DNA from: Medicago truncatula
Lineage: Eukaryota; Streptophyta; Magnoliopsida; Fabales; Fabaceae
Length of the DNA: 64,000 nt
Direction of reading: 5' to 3'
Assembly: GCF_003473485.1 (NCBI RefSeq)
Contig: NC_053047.1
Location: 5,285,001 to 5,349,000 of the forward strand
In this document: positions 12,901 to 23,949 of the stretch, one piece after another
Layout of the letters: each line of letters starts with the position of its first letter
How positions within the stretch are numbered: the stretch's first letter is position 1
Program-made: the position numbers and the translations under genes
Notes under the pieces: model-generated
Database searches by the model: none
What the model was told of the DNA's origin: nothing
The model's input: the letters and a program-made list of their open reading frames with translations, nothing else

Positions 12901-15900
12901 CATTCTTTGAACTTTTCAAAGGTGTCACTTTTGTTTTTCAAAACAAATACCCACACTCTCCTAGAATAGTCATCAATGATAGAAAGAAAATAGGAACCTC
13001 CCCCATGAGTAGGAGTCTTAGAAGGACCCCAAAGATCCGAATGCACATACTCAAAAGGTCTACTAGAATGATGCATGCCACTTCCAAACTTCACCTTATG
13101 TTGTTTGCCTAGTATGCAATGTTCACAAAATTCTAGCTTATCCAATTTATCTTTCCCTAGCAAACCTTGTTTAGCTAGTTCAACTAAACCCCTCTCACTA
13201 ACATGCCCCAATCTCAAATGCCACAATTCAGAATTATTATGAGATGCAACATTAGCTACCGATGCATTACCAATTACTATGGAACCATCTAAAATGTATA
13301 AACCATTCATTCTAGACCCCTTTACCGTAATCAATGCACCATGCGAAATTTTACAAACCCCATGCTCTATTCTAGTGCAATAACCTAGATTATCAAACAT
13401 GCTTATGGAAATTAAATTTCGCTTAAGTTCGGGAACATACCTCACATCCCTTAAAAGGAATTCACGGCCATCAAACATCTTTAGACGAACGTTGCCCATG
13501 CCTTGGACTTTGCAAGCTTTGTTATTTCCGAGTCGAACAACTCCTCCTTCTTTTAGAATCAAAGTCTCAAAATATTCCTTTCTAGGGCTCATGTGATAAG
13601 AGCATCCCGAGTCCAAAACCCAACTCTTCTCCGGTTCCCAACTTGTTACCACTAGCGCACCCGCACTCTCATAACCTTCTTCATTTGAAGCCTCCGCAAC
13701 TTGAACCGAAGGACTACCATCGCCCCCCTTATCCGGACAATCTTTCTTGAAATGACCTTGCTTGTGACAAAGAAAGCATTTATACTTTGATTTGTGAAAG
13801 CCCTTGGACCTAGACTTGGATCTTGATTTCCCTTTGCCTTTTCCTCTATGCTCATTCCTCCCTCTTGTAACATTCAAGCCTTCACTACCTTCATCAACCC
13901 TCATGTCCTTGAACTTGGTCAATTCTTTGGTTCTCAAAGCCGCTTGGACCTCCTCCAAAGTAGTAGTGCCCTCCTTACCATAAAGGATGGTATCCTTGAA
14001 ATGCTCAAAGGACTTTGGTAATGAACAAAGTAACAACAAAGCCTTATCCTCATCTTCCACGTTAACCTCAATGTTGGCCAAATCATCAAGAATCTTGTTA
14101 AACTCCGTTAGTTGCTCCGAGATCGATTTAGACTCCACCATCTTAAATGAATAGAGTTGTTGCTTCAAGAGTTGCCTATGAGCCAAAGATTTCGTCATAT
14201 ACAATGACTCCAACTTCGCCCACATTGATGCCGCGGTGGCTTCCCTCGCGACATCCCTTAAGACCTTATCTCCGAGACATAGGACAATGGCACTCTTTGC
14301 CTTGTCTACCATCTCACGCTTCTCCTCTTGTGTCAAGGATGCCGGCATCGCCGCTTCACCCTTCAATGCTTCTACACACTTTTGTTGTGTCAATACCGCT
14401 TGCATCTTAACCTTCCATAACCCGAAATCATTACTTCCGGTGAACTTCTCGATGTCCCACTTTGACCCCATGATACCTCCTATCAATCACGCCTATGCCC
14501 CACGGTGGGCGCCAATTGTTGTGAATCCGGCTCAACTAATGAACCTTCACACCGATGAGAATAAGTCAATGATGTGTGGAGCAAGTGATAGAGATAATCT
14601 ATGAGTGCAAATGGCCTCCAAGCTAACAACAACAAAACAGCCTAAGCCTAAAGTATAGCAAAAACCACACTAAGAGCTAACAAGCATACAAGATAAACGA
14701 TAAAGGAAAACGAACAAACACCGAGCAAGATTGTTGACCCAGTTCAGCCAATGTGGCCTAATCTGGGGGAGAGAGCAGCTCTCCAATCCAATATGTGAAT
14801 GTGTTACAAAAGAGTTACAAGAATCTAGCTTATCAAGCTTTACACAAGACAAAACCCTAGATCTACCCTTTGGCAATTTCCCAACCTCACACTATGAACC
14901 CATAATCCCAAGGTGATTACAATGTTGTTTTCCCAACCTAAGATTCACTCTCATCAAAGGAACACACCCCAAAGGATCCCATCTTTGATATCCAAGTTTT
15001 CTCTCTTAAGTTCTCTCAAGGTTAACCTTCAAATGAGCACAAGAACACTTTATATACTAGTCCAGCCCTGAAGAAATCGTGCCACGATTTCCCTAGATCG
15101 TGTCACGATATGCAACGGTCCCCAAGTTGACCAGTCCTTATCAGAGATACTTAACCAGCAAGTTTCTGAATCGTGTCACGATTTCCCAAGATCGTGTCAC
15201 GATTTTGCTTTCAGAAGACTTGGCTCACTGCCTCCCTGATCGTGTCACGATGACCAAATCGTGACACGATTTCTCTGTTCTCCCAAACCACAAATTTGAA
15301 GCCAATTCCAACAGTAATGTTAATCATAATTTATTAGCTTTATCATATTGGGTCTAACTCTTCCTTACAAAAGTGGCTTGTTAAGCAAGGGATGCCACTC
15401 TTTCTAAACGTTAGTCAGGCATTATCTTTAATCCATGTGAGAAATTGGTTTTTCCCAATATAATTAAATGGGATTTATTTATATTTTTAGTCTGCAGGAT
15501 CTAGAAAGCTCCTTCAACTTATGCAGACAAAATATACAATTACCACCTAAAATCTTGTGATATAAGGAGAATAAATTAAATGAAAAGGTTGCAATCATGA
15601 CTAACTAATCGAAAAGGCTTTAAATCTAAATTTCAAACCTATCTATCTTTTCGTATTTTTGAACTATCCGTATAATGGTCTTAGATGGCCTTTAATAACT
15701 TCTGCAACAATATTATAAATAAAATATAACCAATGTTTAGTTTCCACTCTCGAGGTTTTATTTCCACTGTTGAGGTTTGTGATTGATGAATTGTAAGTGT
15801 TTTTATATACTTTATAACGCTTCTCCCCTAAGTTTCTCTACAACATTTATGTTCTTACAGATGATGGAGAAGCTGAAAATTCTCAATCTTAGTCATTCTC

Positions 15901-17741
15901 ATTACCTGATACAAACCCCGGACTTTTCTTACTTACCTAATCTTGAAAAGTTAGTACTCGTGGATTGTCCAAGTTTGTGTGAGATTTCTCATAGCATTGG
16001 AGATCTCAAGAAAATTCTTCTCATTAATTTGGAAGACTGTATTAGCCTATGTAGCCTGCCAAGAAGCATCTATAAGTTGAATTCTCTAAAAACTCTCATT
16101 CTTTCGGGTTGTTTAAAGATTGACAAGTTGGAAGAGGACTTAGAACAAATGAAATCTTTAACCATTCTGATCGCAAATAACACTGCAATAACAAAAGTTC
16201 CCTTTTTAGTAGTAAGGTCAAAAAGCATTGGATATATTTCTCTGTGTGGCTATGAAGGATTCTCACGCGATGTATTTCCATCTATCATCTGGTCTTGGAT
16301 GTCACCAACAAGTTCTCTTTCATTCGAAGTTCAAATATCTCCTGCGATGTCATCTCTGGTTTCTTTAGATATACCACATAGTAGCTCCCAAGATCTGTCA
16401 ACTATTTCCAACCACCTTTCAAGGCTTCGAAGTCTATGGGTAGAGTGTGGCTCAGAACTACAACTTTCTGAAGATGCACAAATCATTTTGGATGCTTTAT
16501 ACGCCACATTTTCTAAGGAAATGGAATCGATTTCAGCTACTTCACAAGCATCAGATATGAAAACTTCTGCATTAATTCAACGCTGCATTCAATTGCACGG
16601 TTCCAGATCAGAAGATTACTTAAAGTCTGTTCTAATACAAATGGGAATGAATTTCCAAGTAACCAATAATCTAAAAGAAAACATTTTACAGGTTAGTCAT
16701 TCTCTATCTCTCTCTCCACTGTATTTGTTTATGACCTCATTGTTTTGGTTGTTTTTAATTTTTTAATATTATATTTGATTTCTTTCCTGTAAGTCTATAA
16801 ATGTTAAAGAATTACATGTGAAGAAAGTATACTATATACAGTTATCTGCTATAGGTATCCAATATTTAGAAATTAAAATCATGGAATTCCATACATATTA
16901 TTTTTAAATGATTTGCCAACAAACATACACCGCAAATTTTAGTGAGTGGTACAAGTTATTATTATCATGGCAAAAATATCAAAAGGAAATAAGAAACCAT
17001 CAGTTTTATTCTTGTATGGTATTTAAGCCAGGCCGGCAGACTGTTTTAAGAATCCAAACATTTTTTCCTACTCTATGTTAACAATATAAATATAATCAAT
17101 TATCTTATGACAAAAAAATTATATCTTTAATTAGTAAGCGACATTATGCATATACTTGTAAAATAACTTTACGCCTATTTTCACTTCAACAGAATATGGA
17201 TGAGAATGGGAGTGGTGGTTGTTTGCTTCCTGGTGACAGTTATCCAGATTGGTTAACTTTCAATTCTGAAGGTTCTTCTGTTACTTTTGAAGTTCCTCAA
17301 GTGGAAGGGCGAATGTTGAAGACAATAACGATATGTGTTGTCTATTCTTCAACTTCGGATAATATAACATCTGATGGCCTGAGAAACTTGTTGGTGAAAA
17401 ATTACACAAAGGCTACCATTCAGCTATACAAGAGAGAGGCAGTAGCCGCCTTTGAAGATGAGGAGGGCCAGAGAGTTGTATCAAGTATAGAACCTGGTAA
17501 CAAAGTGGAGGTTGTCGTTGTTATTGAGAATGGTTTCATTGTGAAGAAGACAGCAATTTATCTCATATATGATGAAAAAGAATGCTTGGTCAGAAAGGAC
17601 TCTCTTAAAGCAACTCCCATGGATGACTTACAACATAACAGAAGGGAGAAATTTTTCAAGTGGAGATGGAAGACGGTTAAAGAATGGTGTGGTAAAAATA
17701 AATCCTTATGTTGGCTGGAATCCTCGGTTAAAGACGGTTAA
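3945..17741 (+). CDS. Gene A: HMA-TIR-NB-ARC-LRR-C-JID immune receptor, intact
   Basis: The proposed exons are 3945-3953, 4039-4156, 6661-7255, 7778-8882, 9091-9366, 15861-16691 and 17193-17741. Together they are 3483 nt, exactly 1161 codons, with every junction GT-AG and in phase. Residues 19-81 form an HMA domain (MHCHGC at 25-30, later NKLKIVGNVDPEIV). The TIR is about 87-230 (EVFLSFRGKDTR, catalytic Glu in WCLDEL). The NB-ARC is about 250-600: P-loop GMGGIGKTT near 298, LLVLDDV, GLPLALE and LGMHDLLRDMG near 568. LRRs cover about 610-860, and the C-JID domain starts at 979. TNLs sense effectors and cleave NAD+ through TIR oligomers; an HMA domain may bind an effector as a decoy. The intron after exon 5 holds an antisense Copia element. 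Transcript evidence is needed for exons 1-2, but no in-frame ATG exists in exon 3 before the catalytic glutamate, which supports them. Confidence 0.85.
4039..4156 (+). CDS. Gene A exon 2 (first half of HMA domain)
   Basis: The acceptor is 'aaaattag' (ending 4038) and the donor is gat-g|gtacca. The exon encodes a serine-rich linker, then VVLQLDMHCHGC and TKKILRTVHRFDG. That is beta-1, the metal-binding MxCxxC loop and helix 1 of an HMA fold. It ends one base into a glycine codon. Exon 3 starts with 'gt' and continues with VQEVTHISYNKLKIVG, the expected beta-2/beta-3 of the same domain. The split position inside the fold is what one expects if a HIPP gene with its introns was captured. Confidence 0.75.
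4664..4740 (+). repeat. tRNA-derived SINE-like repeat, copy 2
   Basis: Box A-like 'cgtgagcttagctcggtta' is followed by box B 'ggggtttgaatccc' (about 4717-4730). Related to copies at 2244, 6461 and 47531. It lies in gene A intron 2. Confidence 0.55.
6461..6555 (+). repeat. tRNA-derived SINE-like repeat, copy 3, with A-tail
   Basis: Box A-like 'gtgagtttaactcaattggt' is followed by box B-like 'cgggttttgaacttt' and an A-rich tail (6543-6555). The tail supports retroposition by a LINE partner. Confidence 0.55.
9664..10460 (-). repeat. 3' LTR of the intron Copia element
   Basis: 797 bp. It carries six copies of a 13-bp near-palindrome ATCGTGNCACGAT between 10223 and 10417. Confidence 0.95.
10539..14486 (-). 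CDS. Copia gag-pol polyprotein, uninterrupted
   Basis: A 1315-residue open frame with all parts in Copia order. The N-terminal gag region includes SKWDIEKFTGSNDFGLWK, and a zinc knuckle CFLCHKQGHFKKDC lies near residue 240. The aspartic protease motif is VLDSGCSYHMS, and the integrase includes DDYSRRVWVF, DNGLEF and PQQNGLAER. The reverse transcriptase includes WIFKKK and YVDDILMA, and the RNase H includes GYVDADYAG, ALSTTQAEY and KHIDIRLHFVRD. Integrase before reverse transcriptase places it in Copia rather than Gypsy. The frame has no stops, so the element may be capable of movement. The start was taken at the first methionine; a second at IMGSKW, four residues on, is equally likely. Confidence 0.95.
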   Translation of the reverse strand: MIGGIMGSKWDIEKFTGSNDFGLWKVKMQAVLTQQKCVEALKGEAAMPASLTQEEKREMVDKAKSAIVLCLGDKVLRDVAREATAASMWAKLESLYMTKSLAHRQLLKQQLYSFKMVESKSISEQLTEFNKILDDLANIEVNVEDEDKALLLLCSLPKSFEHFKDTILYGKEGTTTLEEVQAALRTKELTKFKDMRVDEGSEGLNVTRGRNEHRGKGKGKSRSKSRSKGFHKSKYKCFLCHKQGHFKKDCPDKGGDGSPSVQVAEASNEEGYESAGALVVTSWEPEKSWVLDSGCSYHMSPRKEYFETLILKEGGVVRLGNNKACKVQGMGNVRLKMFDGREFLLRDVRYVPELKRNLISISMFDNLGYCTRIEHGVCKISHGALITVKGSRMNGLYILDGSIVIGNASVANVASHNNSELWHLRLGHVSERGLVELAKQGLLGKDKLDKLEFCEHCILGKQHKVKFGSGMHHSSRPFEYVHSDLWGPSKTPTHGGGSYFLSIIDDYSRRVWVFVLKNKSDTFEKFKEWHTLIENQMGTKLKGLRTDNGLEFVSEQFNEFCRFKGIKRHRTVPRTPQQNGLAERMNRTLLERVRCMILGAGLPKSFWGEAVTTAAYLINRCPSTGIDFKTPMEVWSGKPADYSSLKVFGALAYAHIKQDKLEPRALKCVFIGYPEGVKGYKLWKLESSGRSRVLISRDVTFDETRMGMKCKDLETQVPETIVERTQFEVELPNEEEDVEDEASTSDTSGTQPVVDPEYLLARDRERRTITAPKRFGYADLVCFALNAAEDVQDSEPRNFKEAFESKESKYWLKAVNEEMDSLERNQTWKLVKLPNHQRVVGCKWIFKKKDGIPGVEGPRYKARLVAKGFTQVEGIDYNEIFSPVVKHCSIRILMAIVNQFNLELEQMDVKTAFLHGDLEETIYMEQPEGFVEDKSKVCLLKKSLYGLKQSPRQWYRRFDEFLLKTGFVRSGYDSCVYMLKKNEKVILYLLLYVDDILMASSSKDEIMKLKERLNGEFEMKDLGPAKRVLGIDIKRNRDKGELFLSQLGYLKKVVERFRMSNSKTVSTPLGHHTKLSIQQCPQSEDEKQLMEGTPYASGVGSIMYGMVCSRPDLAYAVSIVSRFMANPGIVHWQALKWVLRYLNGSLKGGLKYTRAAQDEDALEGYVDADYAGNVDTRKSLSGFVFTLYGTAISWKANQQSVVALSTTQAEYIALVEGVKEAIWLKGMIGELGITQECVKIHCDSQSAIHLANHQVYHERTKHIDIRLHFVRDMIEAKEIVVEKVASEENPADVFTKSLPRSRFKHCLDLIKFVEE
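14517..15313 (-). repeat. 5' LTR of the intron Copia element
   Basis: 797 bp, nearly identical to the LTR at 9664. It bears the same six ATCGTGNCACGAT motifs (about 15076-15270) and would contain the element's promoter, reading to the left, against gene A. Confidence 0.95.
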
Positions 17742-19345
17742 AGAATGGCATGGTAAAGTTTTGCAAGTTGTGTTAGATCCATCAAATAAAGTTTTCAACA
17801 GTTACAGGTTTTATGTGCAGTCTGGTTTGCAGCCTTCTGTTTATTGTTGTAAACGTGCAGTCTGCAATCTGCCTTTGTTCATTTTTCTTCTTTTAGGCTG
17901 TAGAAATTCCATATGTATTTATTGGTTATATCATTGTAAAATCATCGATAAAGAAATTTTAAACATTCATTACCAGTGTACTTAAAAAAAATGATAAAAG
18001 TTGTCTGAATGAGAAATCTAAAGTATAGTGTGAGGATAAACTAGGTTATTATGTCATACGAGAGCCATATAATTATTGTTTCATTTTAATTTTATTGTCC
18101 TTTCTACTTATATCATGTCATACCATTGTTTATTTATGAATTAATTTATTTTTATCATTTATTAGTTTTATATTTCATGATTAAAGATTTTTTTGGAAGA
18201 ATCTAACATGATATTATTCTAAATCCCTGTTACTAATTCTTCAAGAGGAAAGAGATACGAATAACCTAGATACTTTGCAATTGATCAAGAAAAAGATAAG
18301 TATGCTCAAATTTCAAATGTAATTTGCAGGTGGAAGCCATCTTTTAAAGGCACATTTTAAGTATAGTTTTCTGTGACTATGTCTAAGACATGCCTCATAT
18401 TCTCCTAATGATTGTACACAATGCCACCAAGGTAACTTGCAACATTGCACTCTTTCTGGTAGTCGATCAAATGATTGATCATCTATAGATGTTTTTGGTA
18501 TTATTTATCAATCATGCTTTAATTTGTCTAATACATGTGGTTCTGCTCCTTTTTTGTTTTTGAAGCATTTATCAAATATAAGGAAATTCCTTGAATAAGT
18601 GTATATCTGTATTCTGCAATGATTAACGGTGAAGAGTTGTTTTTGTAAATCAAAGTAAGTTACTTAATTTGGTCAGCTTCGACATTTCTTTCTTGATTCT
18701 AGACAAAATAAGCAAAATGTTCTGTTTTATGTAACATACATGATGTTTTTTTCTGGAAGTTTCTGATAGCTGCAATGATTTGATGATACATAATTTATCA
18801 TATAGTAATATTGAGCTCGTAACTTTTGCTGGTTTACAAGAGGACAAATCAACACATTTGAGACAATTTTAGATCAAGCAGGAAGGCTAAGATAATGAAA
18901 ATTGACAAGTAATGAGTTTTAGGGCCATTCATTCTTCTTCCATTTGTAAGGAAATATTGCAAATGTGCTTAGTCCTATTCAACCCAACAAAGCAAGGACT
19001 CCAATATAGTAGTGTAAATGAGTTGATTTTCATAATTCACTCATTAAATTTTTTGTTGTTTAGATGAGTTAGATTTGGAGCCAAAAACAGGTAACATGCC
19101 TCAGAGCTCATAGAGCACTTAAATATTTGGTTGTTTAATTAAAACACAAACAAACACACGCAATCACGTATATATAATCCTCACTACGTGATTAACCATG
19201 GTTCAAATTCTGATAGATAAGGTGTCTACATTCGATGGTGAACAGTGTCACATACAAGATTTACCTTCGCGGGAGTGAATCTGTAGAAAATCCAAAAAAC
19301 AGACATTATGTATTTATGTACCTTTTCTTTTGTTTATTTTTGTAG
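17742..19345. other. Spacer between gene A and pseudogene B
   Basis: No convincing coding sequence. Bases 18990-19345 match 38590-39395, which is intron 1 of gene D upstream of its NBS exon. Pseudogene B therefore retains TNL intron sequence but has no TIR exon to its left. Confidence 0.55.
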
Positions 19346-22300
19346 GACTGAAAGTAAGGATATCCAGAATATTGTTGAAAATGTTATGCATAGGCTTAAC
19401 AAGGCAGATTTATTTATTGCTAATAATCCAGTGGGAGTTGAATCTAGATTGCAGGATATGATTCAACTACTGGACCAAGATATACAACAATCAAATGATG
19501 TTCTCCTACTAGGGATGTGGGGTATGGGAGGAGTTGGTAAAACGACCATTGCCAAAGCTATTTACAATAAAATTGGCCGCAATTTTGAAGGTAGAAGCTT
19601 CCTTGCAAATATTAGGGAAGTTTGGGATGAGACTACTGAAAAAGTGAATTTACAAAAACAACTTCTGTTTGACATCTGCAAAGATATGACAACCAATATA
19701 CAAAGCATTGAAAGCGGAAAAATCATATTAAAGGATAGACTCTGCCATAAAAGAGTACTAATTGTTCTTGATGATGTTAATACATTGGACCAATTAAATG
19801 CTTTGTGCGGAAGTTGTAAATGGTTTGGTTCGGGGAGTAGAATTATCATCAACACAAGAGATAGACATATACTTTGTGGGAATAGGGTGAACCAAATATA
19901 CGAAATGAAGCATATCGATGAAAATGAATCAATTGAGCTATTTAGTTGACATGCAATTTCCAGAAATGTAGTTGAGTATTCTGGAGGATTGCCACTAGCT
20001 TTGGAAGTCCTTGGGTCATTATTGTTTGATAGAGGGGTAACAGAATGGAAAAGTGTATTGGACAAACTCAAAAGAATTCCTAATAATCAAGTACAGGAAA
20101 AGTTAAGAATAAGCTACGATGCTTTGAATGATGATACTGAGAAAGAAATATTCCTTGACATAGCTTGTTTCTTTATTGGGATGGACCGAAATGATGTTAC
20201 ACTTATATTAAATGGATGTGAACTTTTTGCTGAAATTGGAATAAGTATCTTTGTTGATCGAAGTCTTGTCACTGTTGATGATAAGAACAAACTTGGAATG
20301 CATATGATTTGTTGCGAGATATGGGAAGAGAAATCATTCGTGGGAAATCACCAGAAGAGCTCGAGGAGCGTTGCAGGTTCTGGTTTCAGGAGGATGTGCT
20401 TCATGTTTTATCAGATCAAACTGTAAGAACTTCATATGCTTTATTTGTTGATTTTCACATGAACTTTGAAAAATTAGTCTGGTTTTGGATTGTGTGTCGC
20501 TTCCTTGTTTACCTGCATTGTATCTTTAAGCTTTGCATGTTTTTGTTTTTGTTTCTAAGGGAACAACAACTATTAAGGGGCTGGCTTTGAAGTTGCCAAG
20601 AGCTAATGAAAAATGTTTTAGTACTAAAGCATTCAAGAAGATGAAGAGACTCAGATTGCTTCAACTTGCTGGGGTAAAACTTGATGGAGATTTTGAATAT
20701 CTTTCAAAAAATCTGAGATGGCTTTCTTGGAACGGATGTTGTTTACCACATATACCTGCAAACTTTTATAGAGAAAATTTAGTTTCCATCGAGTTAGAGA
20801 ATAGCCGTGTCAAACTTTTATGGAAAGAGGCCCAGGTATAAGTTTTGATTTCTTTTTTTGGCCCTCTTCATGAGTTGTTTTCACTTTCGAAATTGTAATG
20901 CTATTTTATTACGTTGTACTTTTAAACAATTTTTCATCTTTATTTCTGCTAACCTTTCAAATTTTTTAAGTACTTCAGTGAGACTATTCGAAATATTCAA
21001 GTTGTGAAGCATATTGTTTTCTGTTGTGAAACATTAGTTTGTCTAAACTTTGAAGTTAAAAATTGTTTATTTTTCCAAAAATACTTAATGAATTCGGAGA
21101 TGATTTTCACTTTGTTTCTCTTTCAGGTGTTAAATATTATTATTCGAAGATGGTTGTTACATTGACTCTTTCATTAAAACAGTATATCATTTGAAATTAT
21201 TGATCTCTCGTTAATATGCTCAGACATGGCTTTTTATAATTTTGCACTAATGTTGGTATTTGAAAAAAAAATGGCACTGCATTATTTTAAATGCTTTACT
21301 TTCCACTCTCAAGGTAAGTGAAACATTGTTATTGCTTCCATTTATTTTTCGAAGAGTTGTCCTTAAGTTTCCCTTTGACATTTCTGTTTTTAAAGTGGAT
21401 GGAAAAGCTGAAAATTCTAAATCTTAGTCATTCTTGTTGTCTGACACACACCCGACTTTTCATACATGCCTAATCTTGAAAAGCTAGTACTCAAAGATTG
21501 TCCAATGTTGTCCGAGGTTTCTCCTAGCATTGGAGATCTCAGTGAAATTCTTCTAATAGATTTGGAGGATTGTGTTAGCCTTCAAAGCCTTCCAAGAAGC
21601 ATCTTTAAGTTGAAATCTCTCAAAACTCTCATTCTTTCAGGGTGTATAATGATTGACAAGTTGGAAGAGGACATAGAACAAATGGAATCTTTAACCACTC
21701 TGCTTGCACATAAAACTGCAATAAAAAGAATACCCTTTTCAGTAGTAAGGTCAAAAAGCATTGGATACATCTCTTTGTGCGGCTATGAAGGATTTTCACG
21801 TGATGTGTTTATCATTCATTCTTGGATGTCACCAACAAATAATCACCCATCCCCATTTCAAACATCTGACATCATGTCATCTCTTGTTCCTTTAGATGTA
21901 CCACATAGTAGTTCCCAGGAACTATCATCGATTTCCCAGTGTCTTCCAAGTCTTCAAAGTCTTTGTGTGGAGTGTAGCTCGGAACTTCAACTTTCTCATG
22001 ATGCAGCAATAATTTTGGATGCCTTGTATGCCACAAATTATAAGGAGTTGGAATCAACTACAGCTACATCAAAAGTATCAAAACATTCCTTGAAGTCTCT
22101 TTTAATTCAAATTGGAATGAATTGCCAAGCCACTAATATTCTGAAAGAGATAATTTTACAGGTTTGACATTCTCTTTCTCTGCCCCATTGTATATGTCTG
22201 TGTATGTATCCGCTCAAACATTTGAATTCTTTAGTTTATAAGTCTATAACAGCACATGTAAGTGTATACAATTATTTAATTTGATACCGGTATAAAATAC

Positions 22301-23022
22301 TTCAAAATCAAAATAATGAAAATTGTCTTCCAAATTTTCACAAAGTTTGCTATCAGTAATTGACAGCTTACTTGAAACATGTGCAAGCATGAGGAAGAAT
22401 TATAGTCTTTACAATTTTTTCAAGACATACTTCTTATTTTGCTTGCTTTTACATAATTTGATCATAAATCTCTAATGTAGAATTGAAACGCTTATTTCTT
22501 TATAAGCAATTTTTTTTTATTAAACCTCAACAGTTAAATTAATATACTTTCGATTAAATTTTGCAGAATATGGATCTCAATAGGAGTAGTGGTTGTTTGC
22601 TTCCTGGTGATAGTTATCCAAATTGGTTAACCTTTATTTCAGAAGTTTCTTCTGTGAAATTTGAAGTTCCTCAAGTGGAAGGGCGTGACTTGAAGACAAT
22701 GATGTGCATAGTCTATACTTCAACCCCTGGTAACGTAACATCAAGTGGCCTTAAAAACATGTTAGTGAAAAATTACACAAAGGCCACCATTCGGCTCTAT
22801 AAGAGTGAGGCATTAGTTTCCTTTGAAGATGAGGAGGGGCAGAGGTTAGTATCAAGTATAGAACCCAGTAACAAAGTGGAGGTCATTTTTGTTTTCGAGA
22901 ATGATTGCATTGTGAAAAAGACAGTAGTTTATCTCGTATATGATGAACCATCTGTCAAGAGATTCTCTACTGAAGAGGAGCCCACTGATGACCTTAATCA
23001 GAACAGAAAGAAGAAAAACTGA
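19346..23022 (+). pseudogene. Pseudogene B: TNL lacking TIR, multiply disabled
   Basis: Exon-like blocks are 19346-20422 (NB-ARC), 20560-20835, 21396-22161 (LRR) and 22567-23022 (C-JID). All are collinear with gene D, and splice sites are mostly kept. Defects are visible. A tgg-to-tga stop at 19947-19949 is followed by a 36-nt in-frame deletion. A two-base insertion in the MHD region (gcatatgatttg, about 20301) and a two-base loss near 21451 (cacccgac for caccccagac) break the frame, and no TIR exon lies upstream. The P-loop GMGGVGKTT, LIVLDDV and GLPLALE remain readable. The copy probably arose by duplication that left the TIR behind. It cannot encode a full receptor, though a truncated NB-ARC peptide is formally possible. 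Confidence 0.88.
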
Positions 23023-23949
23023 GTGGATTGAAAGATAGTAAAGCAATGGCGGAGCAAAAATCAATTTTATGGTGACGGCTAACAATTGTTTTCCATTTTT
23101 GGCTGTAGTTTCTTGATTTTATCCATGTTGAATTTTTTATTCACAAAGAGTGGTGAAAGATTCTAATTTGTTCTGTTACAATTGTTCCATGTCATGTACT
23201 ATTTAAAAGTCTTTTAACAAAATGGGCTTTATAGTTACAGCATTTAAATGTTAAGAAAGCTTCTGTACTCATGAATGATAGCATATATGACTGCCAAGAA
23301 GAAACTCTGATTTGTCAATTTTACCACATCCTCATTCTCAGACTCAATGATTATCTTTCTCAAAGCTCATTTAATTTGCTTAAAAATCCTGCAACCACAT
23401 TTATTTTTAACCAACTTTGTGCGACGAGTTCTTGGCAAATTTCTCTCCACGAGTTGTGTTATTCTTAGTTTTCGTGGAATACAGCATTTTCCTTTATATT
23501 ATTATTTTATTTTTCTATTTTCCTTTCCCAATTACTCTTTAGAAATGCTTTATTCCATGAAAACTAAGAATAACACAAGCCCTACCATCATTGCCGCCAA
23601 AGCCCAAATTATATTATTTTAAAATTTAAAAAAAAAAAAAAAAACTTTTGTAACTGTTGCATTGTGTCTCATAGTGGTTTTCGTGGCATCTAGCAGTGCT
23701 GTAATATAGGAATAAAGTGTAACGGAAGATAAATTTGAAACTATTTAAAAAGATAAAGGAATAAAGTGGGAAAAAAAAAGATAAAAACTAAAACGTTATC
23801 TAAAATTAAGTTAAGAGATTATTTATATAATTTTGCTTTAAATTTAAGACAGGAAAATTTAAGAAAAATTGTAATCTCGCTTCTCTTAAGGATTGAAAAA
23901 ACCACCACAGATAAAATCTAGAAACTCCAGTCATTGCTCTTACCATCTT
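23023..23949. other. Convergent spacer between B and C, with a fold-back repeat
   Basis: B reads right and C reads left, so both 3' UTRs lie here. Bases 23454-23578 are an inverted repeat listed separately. An A-tract lies at 23628-23644. No gene is seen. Confidence 0.5.
23454..23578. repeat. Short fold-back element (MITE-like)
   Basis: Arms of about 35 bp (ttgtgttattcttagttttc and its complement ending at 23578) surround a pyrimidine-rich core of about 50 bp. Mismatches are few. No clear target duplication was found. Confidence 0.6.

Larger units (their letters stand above)
9664..15313 (-). mobile_element. Intact Ty1/Copia LTR retrotransposon in gene A intron 5
   Basis: Two 797-bp LTRs (9664-10460 and 14517-15313) start TGTTG and end CAACA. 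They are flanked by the 5-bp target duplication gtaat (9659-9663, 15314-15318). I count three differences between the LTRs, about 0.4%, so the insertion is recent. The minus-strand primer site TGGCGCC lies at 14508-14514, two bases inside the 5' LTR. A purine tract (aaggtggagaaa on the minus strand) abuts the 3' LTR. One uninterrupted gag-pol frame lies inside. The element sits between LRR exons 5 and 6 of gene A in antisense orientation, making that intron 6.5 kb. Confidence 0.97.
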
